From: Strigamia acuminata
Taxonomy: Eukaryota; Arthropoda; Chilopoda; Geophilomorpha; Linotaeniidae
Direction: 5' to 3'
Assembly (NCBI GenBank): GCA_949358305.1
Contig: OX442316.1
Span: 7,874,001 to 7,938,000 of the forward strand
Length of the DNA: 64,000 nt
In this document: positions 1 to 11,340 of the stretch, piece by piece
How positions within the stretch are numbered: the stretch's first letter is position 1
Layout of the letters: every line of letters begins with the position of its first letter
Made by a program: the position numbers and the translations under genes
Notes under the pieces: model-generated
What the model was told of the DNA's origin: nothing
The model's input: only the letters and a program-made list of their open reading frames with translations
Database searches by the model: none

Positions 1-39
1 TTTATTTTAAATACAAGAACTGTGGTTATTTTTGAACAG

Positions 40-1475
40 AAACGTTGAGTGATTCTTCTGATTTTGGCGATGAATTGACAATCGTGGAACCTCAAAAGAA
101 ATACGAAGTTGAGGTGAATACTGTAAAACAGTATCCGTCCTTAAGTACAAACCAGCCTACTGCCGTTTCGATTCCACTAACTCAGGAAGAGTACGAGGAA
201 TCCGAGATGCGGAAACGTCCACTTCGAAAACGGCTCAAGAAAATCGTCCAATCAAAAGAGGAAGACGCGAAAAAAATGGACGAAGCGAAACCAGAAATTA
301 AAATCGAAGAGGAGGAGGAGGAAGAAGAAGAAGAGGAGGACGACGAAGATGAAGATGAAACTAACGAAACCAAAAGCAAAAGCGGCAACGTAAAACGATG
401 GAGCGCGCGGCGAATTCCAGTAGCAGCAGCTGCCTTTATGAAAGTGATGTGCATTGGAGGAAGGATTTCACCCGACCGTAAAGCAACTTCGTCCACAAAT
501 AAGCTCATTATAAAGTCGACGCGAACTAAGGGGAACGGGAAAAAAGTCGTCGACGTGACGTCCACGTCGAGTAAATTTGACGAAATAAAGTGCCCTATAT
601 GTGAAGCGTCGATCATCAACAGTAAAAAAGATTTGATCGAGCATCTGGAATCGGAACATTCGCAAATGGATGAAAAATTATCGTGCGCCATTTGCAATTT
701 AAAGTTTGAGTCGAACGACGAGTTCGCAAATCATCTTCAGAGTCACGCGGATAAATCGTACACCTGTGACAAATGTTCGATGCGATTTTCCAATAGACAC
801 AGATTGAACATTCATCATTTCGAGCACCTAACTGATGAAGCCAAAGAAGATTTCAGGTGCGACGTGTGCGGAAAGCCCTGTTATTCCAAATGTTACCTGC
901 AACGTCATCGGAGGCGACACACGGGAGAAAGGCCGTACATGTGCGACGTCTGCGGCAAAGTGTATTTTGAAATGAGTACTTTGAATACGCACCGCAGATC
1001 GCACACCGGCGAAAGATACACGTGTCCTCTGTGTGGGAACCGCTACATGCAGAAAAGTGCACTGAATTTGCATATGAAAAGTGCGCACGAAGGCATCAAG
1101 GAGCACATGTGCGAAATGTGCGGCAAAGCATTTTTCGACAAGCATCACTTACAGAAACATATACGAATACACACGGGGGAGAAGCCTTACCAGTGTGATT
1201 TCTGTGGAAAGAGCTTCACGCAAAAGGTGAATCGGGATCAGCATCGACGACTGCACACCGGTGAACAACCGTATCGGTGCGAATATTGTTTCCGGATGTT
1301 TGCTTTGAGAGCTGCTTACACGCAGCACGTGAGGAAGCACACGGGGGTTAAGGTATCCGAGATGAAAAAGGTACAGTTGGAGAAATTACAAAGCGAGTTA
1401 AACAAAAAACAGTCTGGGAAGAAACAGGCTTCTTCGGATAATGCTAAAGGTGGGAAGAAAACGGTGTCGGATTAA
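40..1475 (+). CDS. C2H2 zinc-finger protein, 3' terminal exon (5' part outside window)
   Basis: Nine C2H2 fingers run from a CPIC knuckle near base 591 to a CEYC knuckle near base 1278. Fingers 4-9 are linked by HTGE(R/K/Q)PY-type linkers typical of DNA-binding arrays. Upstream lies a long Glu/Asp tract (about bases 307-362) in a basic, disordered N-terminal part. The C-terminus is Lys/Gln-rich and ends at TAA 1473-1475. The exon appears to open after a splice acceptor (TTTGAACAG at 31-39), and the first in-frame codons are ACG TTG AGT with no ATG. The N-terminus is therefore on earlier exons outside the window, and a start at 45 would be artificial. A nuclear transcription factor is the likely role, with unknown target. 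The family is certain; the orthologue is not recognised. Confidence 0.9.
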
Positions 1476-3175
1476 GAGGGAATTTGAATTTGTAGTCGAA
1501 ACTCGAAGGGAAATTGATGCAGGGACGAGAGAAATGGAATGTAGAGGTTAAAGATGATGGGGATAAACAAATTGGATTTGGATCAGTTTAATTTTAAGGT
1601 GTAAAATGTTATGAAGGGAAAAAAATTGAGGACTTATTTTAGATTTGATTAACATTGCTTTTGTATATTTAGATTTTGAATTTTGAATAATGAAAGAAAA
1701 AAAATCTGATTTATTCCAAGTGGATGGTCAGTTTATTAAACATTGCAGCTTTGCATTTTTAATTTCAGTTTGGAAATTACTTAAAAAGTAATTTGAAATT
1801 TTTTTTTGAGAAGAAAGAAAGTGATTTAATTTGTGGACGTGTTTTCAGTTCGTTTAAGAAAAAAGTTTTAAAAAATTAATTTGCAAAGCAAAAGATGAAA
1901 AATTAAAGTTAAATTTACCGTAAGTAAATGTAGTAGTAGTTCGCAAACTCAAATATGTGTTCAAGTTCAGGAAATGATTTTGTTTATGATGCTGGGTGAC
2001 GTTATTTTTAAGATTTCACTCAGGAAATTACACCATCTGAATTCAATTCAGTTGATTTTGTTTATTGTTTTTCATATTTTGTTATTCTATAGCATTGAAT
2101 TCCGAGTTTAAAGTATATTTTTAACGTTTATACAAACAACAATCAGAATAATTTATAATTACAAGGTCTTGTCTGTGTACGTGCATGGTATAAATAACAT
2201 AATAATATTTCAAGTACTTACAAGATGTTACTGCATCCGTATTTCAGTAAACAGTACAACTCTTACAAGTCATTTTTATTTTATATATATATATATTATA
2301 CATATATATATATATCTATATATACAATTGAATACCATATAGTACATTTTACATCTATTTTTTTTTCTCAGTACAAAAACTAATTTTATATTCATCGTCA
2401 TAAAGAATAATTATAATTTATTTAATTTTTTTGAACCACCAAGTACAATAATTGTATGCACTCAGGAATACGACCCTTCTTTCATTTAGGTGAAACAATT
2501 TTAAAAGTCAAATTTGCCGCATTTCAGTGACTGGTTTGTACTTTTAAGTTTATTTCATCTGCAGAATAATTCAATGCCAAAGCTATTCCGGTTTTAAGAT
2601 CTCTAATTATTATTGTAATAATTATTTCTTCTTTTTTTGTGTGTATACGTTGTTTTTTTATTGTTATTATTTTTTCAGCAATAAGAATGGTTAATTATAA
2701 TGTTTTAGAACGTGTACGGTGAATAGTGTTATATTATCGAGAATGTTGTTGTGTGTGGTGAAGTGAAATTTATAAAATTTCTCAACAGTTATTAGAGTTT
2801 TATATAAACATTCTAGATGTAGTGAAGATTAAAATTAGATTTTTAATTTTCTTGTTTCATTCAATTTTTACAAATTGGTATAATTGATGTTAGGAGTAAG
2901 AACTTACAGTGTTGGTTAAACCGTGGTTGAAAAAAATTGTAAACCAGACCTTAGCATAGTATACGATTTTTATCTGTTTTATATTTAAAAAGAATATTAT
3001 GATGAAATAATTTTTATTTACTCTTATTAGACTTTATCATGTCTTGAATAGATGAAAATAAACTTTTATACTAATAAAGTAAGCTTTTAAAAGTGAGATA
3101 TGGTTGTTTTTTCTTCACAATTCGTATGCCACCACAAAGCGACATCTGAAGTAAGCAATCTGAAACAATATTGTC
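1476..3175. other. Intergenic / 3' UTR sequence
   Basis: AT-rich sequence with no convincing exon on either strand. It presumably holds the long 3' UTR of the zinc-finger gene: AATAAA-type signals lie near 3057-3062 and 3073. It also holds the promoter of the Kelch gene. A TA microsatellite lies inside and is listed separately. Confidence 0.5.
2279..2326. repeat. (TA)n microsatellite
   Basis: Almost pure TA dinucleotide run of about 48 bases, interrupted by single C residues. Confidence 0.85.
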
Positions 3176-5641
3176 ATGGCGGTGTCAAATATCACTGATG
3201 ATTGTTTGCTTAATTCATCAGAAACATCAAACACAATTGATATTAATTCACAAAGTAAACCCACTAATCCCCACATCATTGCTGTAAGTGTCGGAGCAAA
3301 ATCCTTTAGGATGAAGCGAGAAACATTGATAAGACATAGTACTTATTTTGAAAATACATTAACCAAAGACTTATCTTGCATTGATTTGTCTACTATCACT
3401 GATGATCATCGAGCTGTTAGAACGTTATTGAAATGGATGAGAGGAAAAGGCTTGGATCTTACGCGAGAAAATGTCTCATCTGTTATCAACGTGGCTCTGA
3501 AATTAAATATCACAGGTAATAACTAGATTCGAATTGAAAATGGATTTAAAGCTTGATGTATTTGATTGATTTTACAGCCGTTATGCGGATGGGGATTGAT
3601 TTTTTGATGGGAGAATTGCACTTGCAAAATGAAAGTGTAATTGGTTCATTTCAACACTCGTCGTTACAAGAAATTTTAAACGGATCTTGTTTTAGACATA
3701 TGTCAATCGAACAAATGTGTCGATTACTGTCGGATGATCAGTTAGACATTCAAAAGTGAGTTATTTATATTTTTATGTTTCAAATTTTGAGTTGTAATAA
3801 TTTTCTTGCAAGCGCAGAGAAAAAGAAGTGTTTAATGCGGCTATTAAGTGGCTGCGACATGATTGGAATCGACGGCAGCATCACGTAATAAGACTGATGG
3901 AATGCGTTCGTTTTGGACTTATGTCAGATCGTGATATTTTAGCTATTTCGAGCAGTTCCAGGAGTGCGGGTGTTTTGGAAATACCGGAATGTCAATCGTA
4001 CATCCTGTCTGGACTGTTGTAATTAAAAAAGAAAATACTGGCACTGGATTTTGATCAAAAACTAGACAAATTTCTTTATGCATTAGGTACCGTGTTGCAC
4101 AAGCAGCAGGGAACGCAGAAGAATGCCTGAAGTTTGCTCCTAAGCCTCGTTTTTGTTTACGCGAATCGCCTGATCTTCGAGCTGGTGACGACGTTGACGA
4201 TCCATTTAAAAGCACAAGCAAACGTTTGTTTGAAGAATTAGAACATCCATTGACAAGAAATTCAATGGAAAATGAAAATTATCGAGAATTGAAGCTTGAA
4301 GAATCCCATCATTCGAAAGAACTGCTCGCTGAATCTCCTCATTCGAAAGAACTGCTCACTGAATCTCCTCATTCAAAAGAATTATTCACTGCATCTCCTC
4401 ATTCGAAAGAAAAGCACACCAAGTCACCCACCAATATTGAAAAATCCAATTCTTTTCAATTACATCAAAGATCAATCTGTTTGGTTAATGATCCTTGCCT
4501 CATAGTTATTGGAGGAATTAATCCAGACAATTTTGATTACCCTCAAAACGGAAGTTCCTTGTTGAGATTTTCCCCAAGAGAGAATTCCTGGGATCTTGTG
4601 CTTGAACTACCGGAACCACGAATGAACACTGGTGCAGCTTATTTAGCTGGAATCATTTATATAATCGGTGGATGTATCCCCACTCGTCCACCGTTTAATT
4701 CACAACTTGCAGCATTATCGACAGTTAGGACTTTACACGTCGATAAAGCTGAATGGGACTTTGTTGAGCCTTTACTTCACCCAAGGATGCATCATGGCGT
4801 GTGTGAATGTCGCGGTCACATTTACGCAGTTGGAGGAAATGGCAAAGACGGAAGGTACGTGCAATAATTTATTTTATAAAATTACTGTACTGAATTTTTT
4901 ATCAGGATATTGGACAGTGTTGAATGCTTTGATCCCAGCAGTGGACAATGGTCGTCTATAGATCCTCTCGGAACTGCTCGAATAGCAATGACGATTGGTG
5001 TTTTTGATGGCCAAGTTTGGGTGTGTGGAGGTTTGGGAAGTGCAAAAGGAAATAGTAAACATCCTGAAGTTTTGGACACGGTAGAATATTTATGTTTGGA
5101 TAGCAATAGGTAATTTAGACACATTGGCAAAGTTATTAAAGGAAATATTACACCTGCTATTTGCTTTGCAGCTGGCATTACTGTCCGCCACTTCGCCATC
5201 CGCGATGTTTTGCTGCTATGACTAATTTTTGTGGCCATTTGTGTCTTCTCGGTGGTTCTGTTTGGAATTCAGACTGCAAACTTGCAAGTTCACCAGATGT
5301 GGATATCATGGATAGAACCACCAAAACATGGAGAAAAATTACAAAATTAGATATGCCACGCCACAGTGCCGTTGCTTTAGCTTTAGGTGAGTTTAAATGG
5401 CCATCTATTTTAAATTTAAAAGTACTGAAAATTGCTCTGTATTAAACTGCACAGGTTATTTACAGGTCAACATTTACATTTAATCGGAGGTGCATCAACA
5501 ACAGGTCATTCTGCTTTAACATCCATTGAATGCTATTCTTTTCATCATCGGTCATGGGTAGGCGGTGTTTCACCTCTTCCATTCCCACTTATTGGCATGT
5601 CAGTTGTTTTGTTGCCACCACGAAGAATTTTAGAAGATTAG
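3176..5641 (+). CDS. BTB-BACK-Kelch protein (Kelch-like, probable CUL3 substrate adaptor)
   Basis: Seven exons join in frame: 3176-3515, 3578-3755, 3818-4018, 4087-4854, 4906-5109, 5172-5386 and 5466-5641. Together they are 2,082 nt (693 aa), and all introns are GT-AG of 51-79 nt. Exons 1-2 encode a BTB/POZ domain; exons 2-4 encode a BACK-type helical segment (motifs VFNAAIKWLRHD and MECVRFGLM). After a linker, six Kelch blades follow, each with the GG doublet (IVIGGIN, IYIIGGC, IYAVGGN, VWVCGGL, LCLLGGS, LHLIGGA). Known members recruit substrates to CUL3 ubiquitin ligases or organise actin. The linker at bases about 4307-4425 has four degenerate ten-residue repeats (SPHSKELL-type), unusual for the family. 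The start ATG is the first in the open frame. Which KLHL orthologue this is cannot be decided by eye. Confidence 0.88.
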
Positions 5642-6186
5642 GACGACGCCATTCGTTTTTGACATTAATTTGTCGCGCAGTAAAGCCCGCTTTTTAGTCG
5701 AGGGCTTTTCTGCAGTACAAATTTCATGCGTTTGGTATTCAAGGTTGAGTTTTTTTTTCCAGTTGACGTATTTGAATGAGGAAATAACATCCATTAAAAG
5801 GGAATAAGTCAGGTGTAATTTATGATCCAATAAGTGAAGAGCAAAACTGGTTTTTGTGTTCATTTGATCTCGATTTGAGACTTGGTTAAAGGTAAATTGT
5901 TAGTAGCAAGAGACTGTTTATTTCTATAATTTATTCATGAAAAAATAAACAGGATTTCGAGTACGTAATCAAACATTAATTTTTATTTTAACACAATTTA
6001 TTTTTAGGAAAATTAAAATTGAGAAATATCTATTTATTTTTATGGGTTTTTTTATACGCTAATACTTCCGTTTTAAATTTTTGCTCAAATTTCCCTGGAA
6101 ATTCGATGAAAACCAGGAGGGATTCTTAAAATTTAGATTCGATTATAATTCCCCGTCCAAATTATTTGTAGTTATTTTCTAAAAAA
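5642..6186 (+). other. Kelch 3' UTR and upstream region of the first DD-PGRP gene
   Basis: No ORF of interest. An AATAAA at 5944-5949 is a good poly(A) signal for the Kelch gene, leaving under 250 bp as promoter for the next gene. Confidence 0.6.
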
Positions 6187-7955
6187 ATGTCTTGGGTTGA
6201 GGATGAGGAGTTTCGCCAAATCTTGAGTCAAACTCCCATTTCAGCGCTAACAGTGAGTATGCGAGAAGTGATTTGTTCTGCTTTGGATGTACATACAATA
6301 CGAGAAACTGACGACAATATTCACAGGTTTGTTTACTCGTATGTAAGATAATTTTAGTGTTGGGACAAATTGTTTAAGTTCTATTAGAATTTAAAATCAA
6401 AATTTTTCAAAATGATTACAAAATTTAAATTAGAAAAAAAAAATCAAAATAAGTTACAATTGATATCACAACATGAAAATTAGTTTTGACCGTATGTTAT
6501 GTCGTTTCTCAAATTACTGCTGTTTACATCTGTAAGACAAGAGGACACCTAGAATTTGATCGTGCAAAATAAAAAGGTGTGGTGTTTAATGCTGTAATTA
6601 TCTCCGCAATCTTGAATTACAGGAAATTTCATCAAGGACAAGTTAAATTTTAATTTGTAGTTACTGGAAAATCCAAATCACTATTGATTTTTCTAAGATT
6701 TCAAAATATAATGAAATTTTTTTTTGATTGATGACCGATTTGTTTTCTTTATTTTAAAAGATTCGCATTTTCTTGTCCCAACATTAGTTAATTTGTTGGT
6801 TCAGTGTCTAGGCAATTAATAATTTTGTGTGTTATTTGTATTTAGAGACTACAGAGGACTTGCACAACATGTGCCACTAGACGAGCAATCTTTAGCTGAC
6901 ATTAAAATTTCGGCTCATCCAACCGACACACTACTTGATCAATGGGAAAAACAGGTTCCTGGAATTAATATCGGAATGTTATTAGATGTTATTATCAAAA
7001 TGACTCGATTTGATGTAATTGATGACTTGCATCCCAAACTCGGTGAGTTGAATGAAACCAACTGAAATTTATTTAGATTAAAAATTTAGTTTCATATTAA
7101 AACAAAGTAAAATTCAACTTTTGGAACACGAATGCGTGATTGATTTAGTTTTTCTTTCCCTTTAAAATTTAGTTGACAGTTTGCAATATTATAGTCAAAC
7201 ATTTTGCCCCACGAGTGAAAGTGGATTGCCTTTCACATACGTTTGTCGGAATTCATGGAAGGCGAATAATGTCAAGGGACCAACTACTAAGTTACCCTTA
7301 CCTATGAATATTGTGGCCTTAAATAGCTACGAGCCCGATAGTTTAGACGATGTGTGTGAAGTAATACGTCAAAGACAACAAACCCTTATAGAACAACGAG
7401 GTTAACTGACAAAATCAGTGAAATTTGTCACAATCTAATACGTTGTAACTGATAATTTCAGGAACCGACGTTGACTGTAATTTCTTTATTTGTCCTGAAG
7501 GAACAGTATTAGAAGGGTCAGGATGGGAGTTGGAATGTGACTTTGACAGTCAATTGTGTTGTTTAGTTATTACTTTTATCGGTAAATATGATGACCAAAT
7601 TCCAAATCCAAAAATGATGGACGCTGCACAGAAACTACTAAAATATGGTGTTGGAAAGGTATGGCAAGAATTTACACACAACTTCAAAAATACTTCGCTT
7701 TTTAATTTTAGAAAGTTAAATAGAAAAGAATTTTATGTTGTTTCAATTTAATTTAACTGTCGGTATATTTTTTAGGGTTTTATTAGTCGGTTCTACAGTA
7801 TTTATGACATCAATCACATACAAGAATTTCAACGTGGACCAGGCCGAAAGATAATGGATGAAGTTAAAAACTGGCCACAATTTGAAGCAATGGGAGACAT
7901 TAGAACGATTCAACATACTCCCAGCATTTGGATTGATAACGATGATTTTAAATGA
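6187..7955 (+). CDS. MyD88-type death domain fused to PGRP domain, copy 1
   Basis: Five exons join in frame: 6187-6326, 6846-7042, 7173-7400, 7462-7658 and 7776-7955, giving 313 aa. Residues about 15-112 resemble the MyD88 death domain: the ISAL start, a DYRGLA block where MyD88 has DWTALA, then PTDTLLDQWE, PGINIGMLLDVI and FDVIDDL, matching the PTGRLLDAW / PGASVGRLLELL / RDDVLLEL order of human MyD88. In MyD88 a TIR domain follows; here residues about 130-300 follow a PGRP (amidase_2) fold, with KLPLPMNIVALNSY, CNFFICPEGTVLEGSGWELE, ITFIGKYDDQIPNPKMMDAA and GPGRKIMDEVKNWPQF. The usual HH after the first core strand is NS here, and the late His and Cys zinc ligands are absent, so binding without amidase activity is inferred. 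There is no signal peptide or membrane helix, so the protein should be cytosolic. A poly(A) signal lies at 7994-7999. Confidence 0.85.
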
Positions 7956-8345
7956 CAGCATTGTAAGTGAGTTTTTTACGACAGTTTGAATGCAATAAAG
8001 GAAGTTGTAGATGTTCCTTGTAGAGTTACTTTACTATGCATTTTTACTTAAATTTTGTTGGTTTAAAAATGATAAAACGAGAATGACAGCGGAGTCAACT
8101 AAGTTGCAAATGGAAAGGAAAACGGAACGCGTCACGCTTGCTCATGATTAACGGTTGTCCTTGAGAAAAGAGCATGGAGAAAGGTTATCACAAATCTGAT
8201 ATCGTCGTGTTTACTGTTGATGTTTTGAGCTCGTGGTCGAATCGGAGATCATTACTCGGGTGGTCCATCTTCTGACTGACATGCAACGCAATCCATGCAT
8301 GTCTTTCTAAGCAGATGAGTTTCCTTCTCGCTCTATCGTATCAAA
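7956..8345. other. Spacer between the two DD-PGRP genes
   Basis: Contains an AATAAA at 7994-7999 for the upstream gene. The rest is presumably promoter of the second copy. I see no recognisable immune-type regulatory site that I could defend. Confidence 0.5.
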
Positions 8346-9667
8346 ATGTCATGGTTTGAAGAATATCGTACACATTTAAGTCAAATTCCGTTATCAGCTC
8401 TGGCATTTTCTTCGCGCGAAATTATTTGTGTTGGCTTGGACGGATTGAACATACGAGAAACTGATGAGCAAATCTGCAGGTTAATTGTGTGATGATTTTC
8501 ATTCGTTTCCTGTTTGTTTATATTTGTTTGTTTTTTTTTCTTTTAATTTCTACATCTAGAGATTATCGAGGACTAATACAGCTCATAGCAAAAGAAGCAG
8601 AAATTAATGTTGATCAAATTAAAAGTTCAACGAAACCAACGGATCATATTCTTAATGCGTGGCAGAAATTTGAACCTGAAGCAACCGTTATGAATTTACT
8701 GGATCTAATTGCTAAAATGACTCGTTACGATATCATCGACGATTTGGAACCACTTATAGGTCGCATGGATAAAAAAAATTAACAAAAATAAACAGAACAA
8801 ATACTTAATAAATTAAAAATCTGTTGCTTATTCTGTGAATTAATTTTTTTTGCTTAGTAAACAACTTAACCCAGCTGTACAGGAAGTGGGATGTAACGAG
8901 TGATATGTCAATCGAGGTAATCAGTCGGGACACTTGGGGAGCTCAATCACGCACTAGTAATAGACCAGCCATTAAGTTACCTCTTCCAGTGAGCATGGTA
9001 ATATTGAATAGCTACACAGAAGATGACACGAGTGATTCACACCAAATAGCACGACAGAGACAACAGAGAATAATAGACAAAGGCGGTACAATAAATATGA
9101 ATAAATACAGCTTTTTCGTATGCACTACCGGTATTTATCGTCCTTCATTACAGAGTCAAGTGACATTGATTGCAATTTTCTCATCAGTCCAGATGGGAAA
9201 ATATTAGAAGGAACAGGATGGAACATTGAGTGCAGCCATGCTCACCGACTGGTTAAATGTTCAATTATTATTGCACTAATTGGAAACTACAATGAACAAA
9301 TCCCAGATCCAAGAATGATGAACGCTTTAATTAAGCTAATTGACTATGGTATTTCAAAGGTAATATGTTTTTTATTTAATGCCTGCAAAGTAAACTTCCC
9401 ATTGCGCAAAAATAAACCAAATATTTTATTATCGTGCTAATGGTCTGGCTAATGGGCATATTTGGGTGTGTAATAAGCATTTTTAAAAGATTAATTTTAA
9501 CTTTTCAGCATTACATTGATAGTCATTACGGAGTGTACGCAATGAGTTGTACAACCATAACTTACAAACATGAACCAGGCCAAAAAGTAATTGATATTAT
9601 CAAGAATTGGAAAGAATATGAAGCATTAGGCGATCTTACGATGGATGTAACTTCTTACGATGAATGA
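8346..9667 (+). CDS. MyD88-type death domain fused to PGRP domain, copy 2
   Basis: Tandem paralog of the preceding gene with the same five-exon plan and phases: 8346-8479, 8560-8759, 8858-9085, 9154-9359 and 9509-9667, giving 308 aa. Exon 3 is 228 nt in both copies. The death domain (exons 1-2) again opens MSW...LSQIPLSAL and carries DYRGLI, PTDHILNAWQ and the LLDLIAKMTRYDIIDDL helix block. The PGRP half is closer to textbook PGRPs: ISRDTWGAQSR, KLPLPVSMVILNSY, DIDCNFLISPDGKILEGTGW and IIIALIGNYNEQIPDPRMMNAL. As in copy 1, NS replaces the HH pair. The C-terminal segment has SCTTITYKHEPG where catalytic PGRPs have GHR...CPG, so zinc ligands look missing. No signal peptide or membrane helix is seen. 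The two copies have diverged well beyond the level of the Dscam copies, so this is an older duplication. Confidence 0.85.
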
Positions 9668-10676
9668 TATTGTAAATATTTTAAATTATTCAAACTAAAT
9701 AATCCTAACTAGTATTTTTTAAATTTATCTGTATCTGCATTACATTTTTTTACTGTATTTATGTTTTTTTAAATTTATATTTTATTACCGGAAAGCTTCA
9801 AATAAACGCTCCGTAAAATGATTAATTTCTGCATTTGATGACGGCGATGTGCACCTCTCAAAACTCTGAAACCTTTCTGTATTTTCGGCTAATGTTGTAG
9901 GCACCAAGTTTTTCTGAAACTTAAAAAATGGAAGCATTTTAAACCTGATTGTTGGGATTAACTGCACATTCCTATGGTGCTACTGGGTTGGGAAAACTGA
10001 TCATCCACATGAAAGTTCTAGTCTAGAAATGAATAAGCAACTGGCGTGATGACGAATGGTGGGATTTAACAAGAACGGGCTTAGCTTCGCTCCAAACAGT
10101 ACGACTGTCCTTCCCGTAAACACTCATCTTCTCTCGCAGCAAGTCATTAAGCGATTCGGTTATTTACACCTGTATAATTTCTTTTCTTTGGGTGAATTTA
10201 ACTGTAAAACAACATGAGTTGTAGTAATTGAAACGAGAGAAAGCTGTCGATCCTGCATTGAGTTGAATTTTACAGATCCATTTTAAATAAAATGGACACA
10301 AATAGTTTTCCTTGAGCTGTTACTGACATTTTCCGCTCTTGGCTACAGATTAGAGGAATAGGAATACATGTATTACTCTAATCTGTGCTCTTGGCGTTTC
10401 CTTTAATGTACCTAAAACATGCACGCCTTTGTCGAGTTGTATCTCTTAGCAATTGCTATAGGAATTATTTTCCATATTTTGTTCAATTCTTTCTCACTGT
10501 CTTTCTTTGTTCTGATTGGTGCGTTTCGACGGTTTTTTTTCCTTGTCTGTTGGTAATGATATTTGGCAACTTTGTGTATCTTCTTTTTCTTCCTTGTACG
10601 TAATCATCCAAGCAAAACCATTCCGTAATTTTATCTTGCTGAAGTGTTAATTCAATTTACTTTATTCGATTCAATC
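9668..10676. other. Intergenic, with weak signs of minus-strand coding exons
   Basis: On the minus strand, two open stretches look protein-like. One is about 10045-10175 (contains REKMSVYGKDSRTVWSEAKP). The other is 9788-9922 after a TTTCAG acceptor (begins KNLVPTTLAENTERF, ends EAFR), stopping at TAA with an overlapping AATAAA. A phase-0 junction using a GTTCTT donor could join them, but no start or family is recognised. An inverted repeat (16-bp arms, one mismatch, 10-nt loop) lies at 10345-10386. Otherwise nothing is seen. Confidence 0.25.
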
Positions 10677-11340
10677 ATGGATGATGAATCTATTAGAAAG
10701 ACCGAAAGAAGAAAAAGGCAGAACTCTATTACAAACATTGGAGAGATCATTCTTAGCGTTGTGGAAATTGTAACCGTTTGTAGAAACTACTCTCCATACA
10801 ATTCTAACGTTTTATTTTATAGGCGATTGGAATAATTTGCTTGGGACTTTTACGCAACTACCATTTATTTCTTTCTAAAAATAGTAAATCACGTCTTTTC
10901 TTGGGAATAATTACCACAGGCGGATTCATATTAGTTAGTACAGCTTGTTTGTTGGGGCTCTTTGTGAGAAAGGAAAACGCACCATTGCAGGTAAAAAATA
11001 TCTTTTGATTTTAATGGTTTTACTTATGTAGGTTAATTTTTAAATCAACTTAGATGACCTTAGTTACCATATTGGGAACTATCCTTTATATTGCAACTGG
11101 TTCCACGTCCATTGATTTTTATCAGAGATTTTGGAGTGTTGAAGAATCTACTCGAATTGGTTTAGTTTTTGGAGTAAATATCAGTTCGTTTATTATTCGA
11201 TGTATTAATATTTAAAAAAATATGTGTAATTTTAGGCTTTATGCATTGTCAATGGATTTGTCTATCTTGTGCACGCTATTTTAACCTTCCACCGGCATAC
11301 GCAAAGAAAAAAACCTAGAAAACTTGATGAAGATTTCTGA
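10677..11340 (+). CDS. Ssk: Snakeskin-like four-transmembrane smooth septate junction protein
   Basis: Four phase-0 exons, 10677-10769, 10823-10990, 11054-11173 and 11236-11340, join to 161 aa, almost exactly the length I recall for Drosophila Snakeskin (162). Four hydrophobic segments are visible: IGEIILSVVEIAIGIICLGLL, LGIITTGGFILVSTACLLG, TLVTILGTILYIATG and GLVFGALCIVNGFVYLVHAI. Snakeskin has the same spacing and a very similar last helix (a GSLCVIEGALYLLDT-type segment). The tail is short and basic (RHTQRKKPRK). The known role of the family is assembly of smooth septate junctions in gut and renal epithelia at the lateral membrane. A poly(A) signal is at 11518-11523. Another small MARVEL-like tetraspan cannot be excluded. 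Confidence 0.65.

Noticed and set aside
45-47. Start codon of the zinc-finger protein at 45
   Set aside because: The codon is TTG just after a splice acceptor. The protein continues from an upstream exon outside the window.
182-697. Minus-strand open frame with a poly-serine run
   Set aside because: It is the antisense shadow of the Glu-rich tract in the zinc-finger exon.
10345-10386. 16-bp hairpin as a microRNA precursor
   Set aside because: The stem is too short for a pre-miRNA and no flanking pairing extends it.
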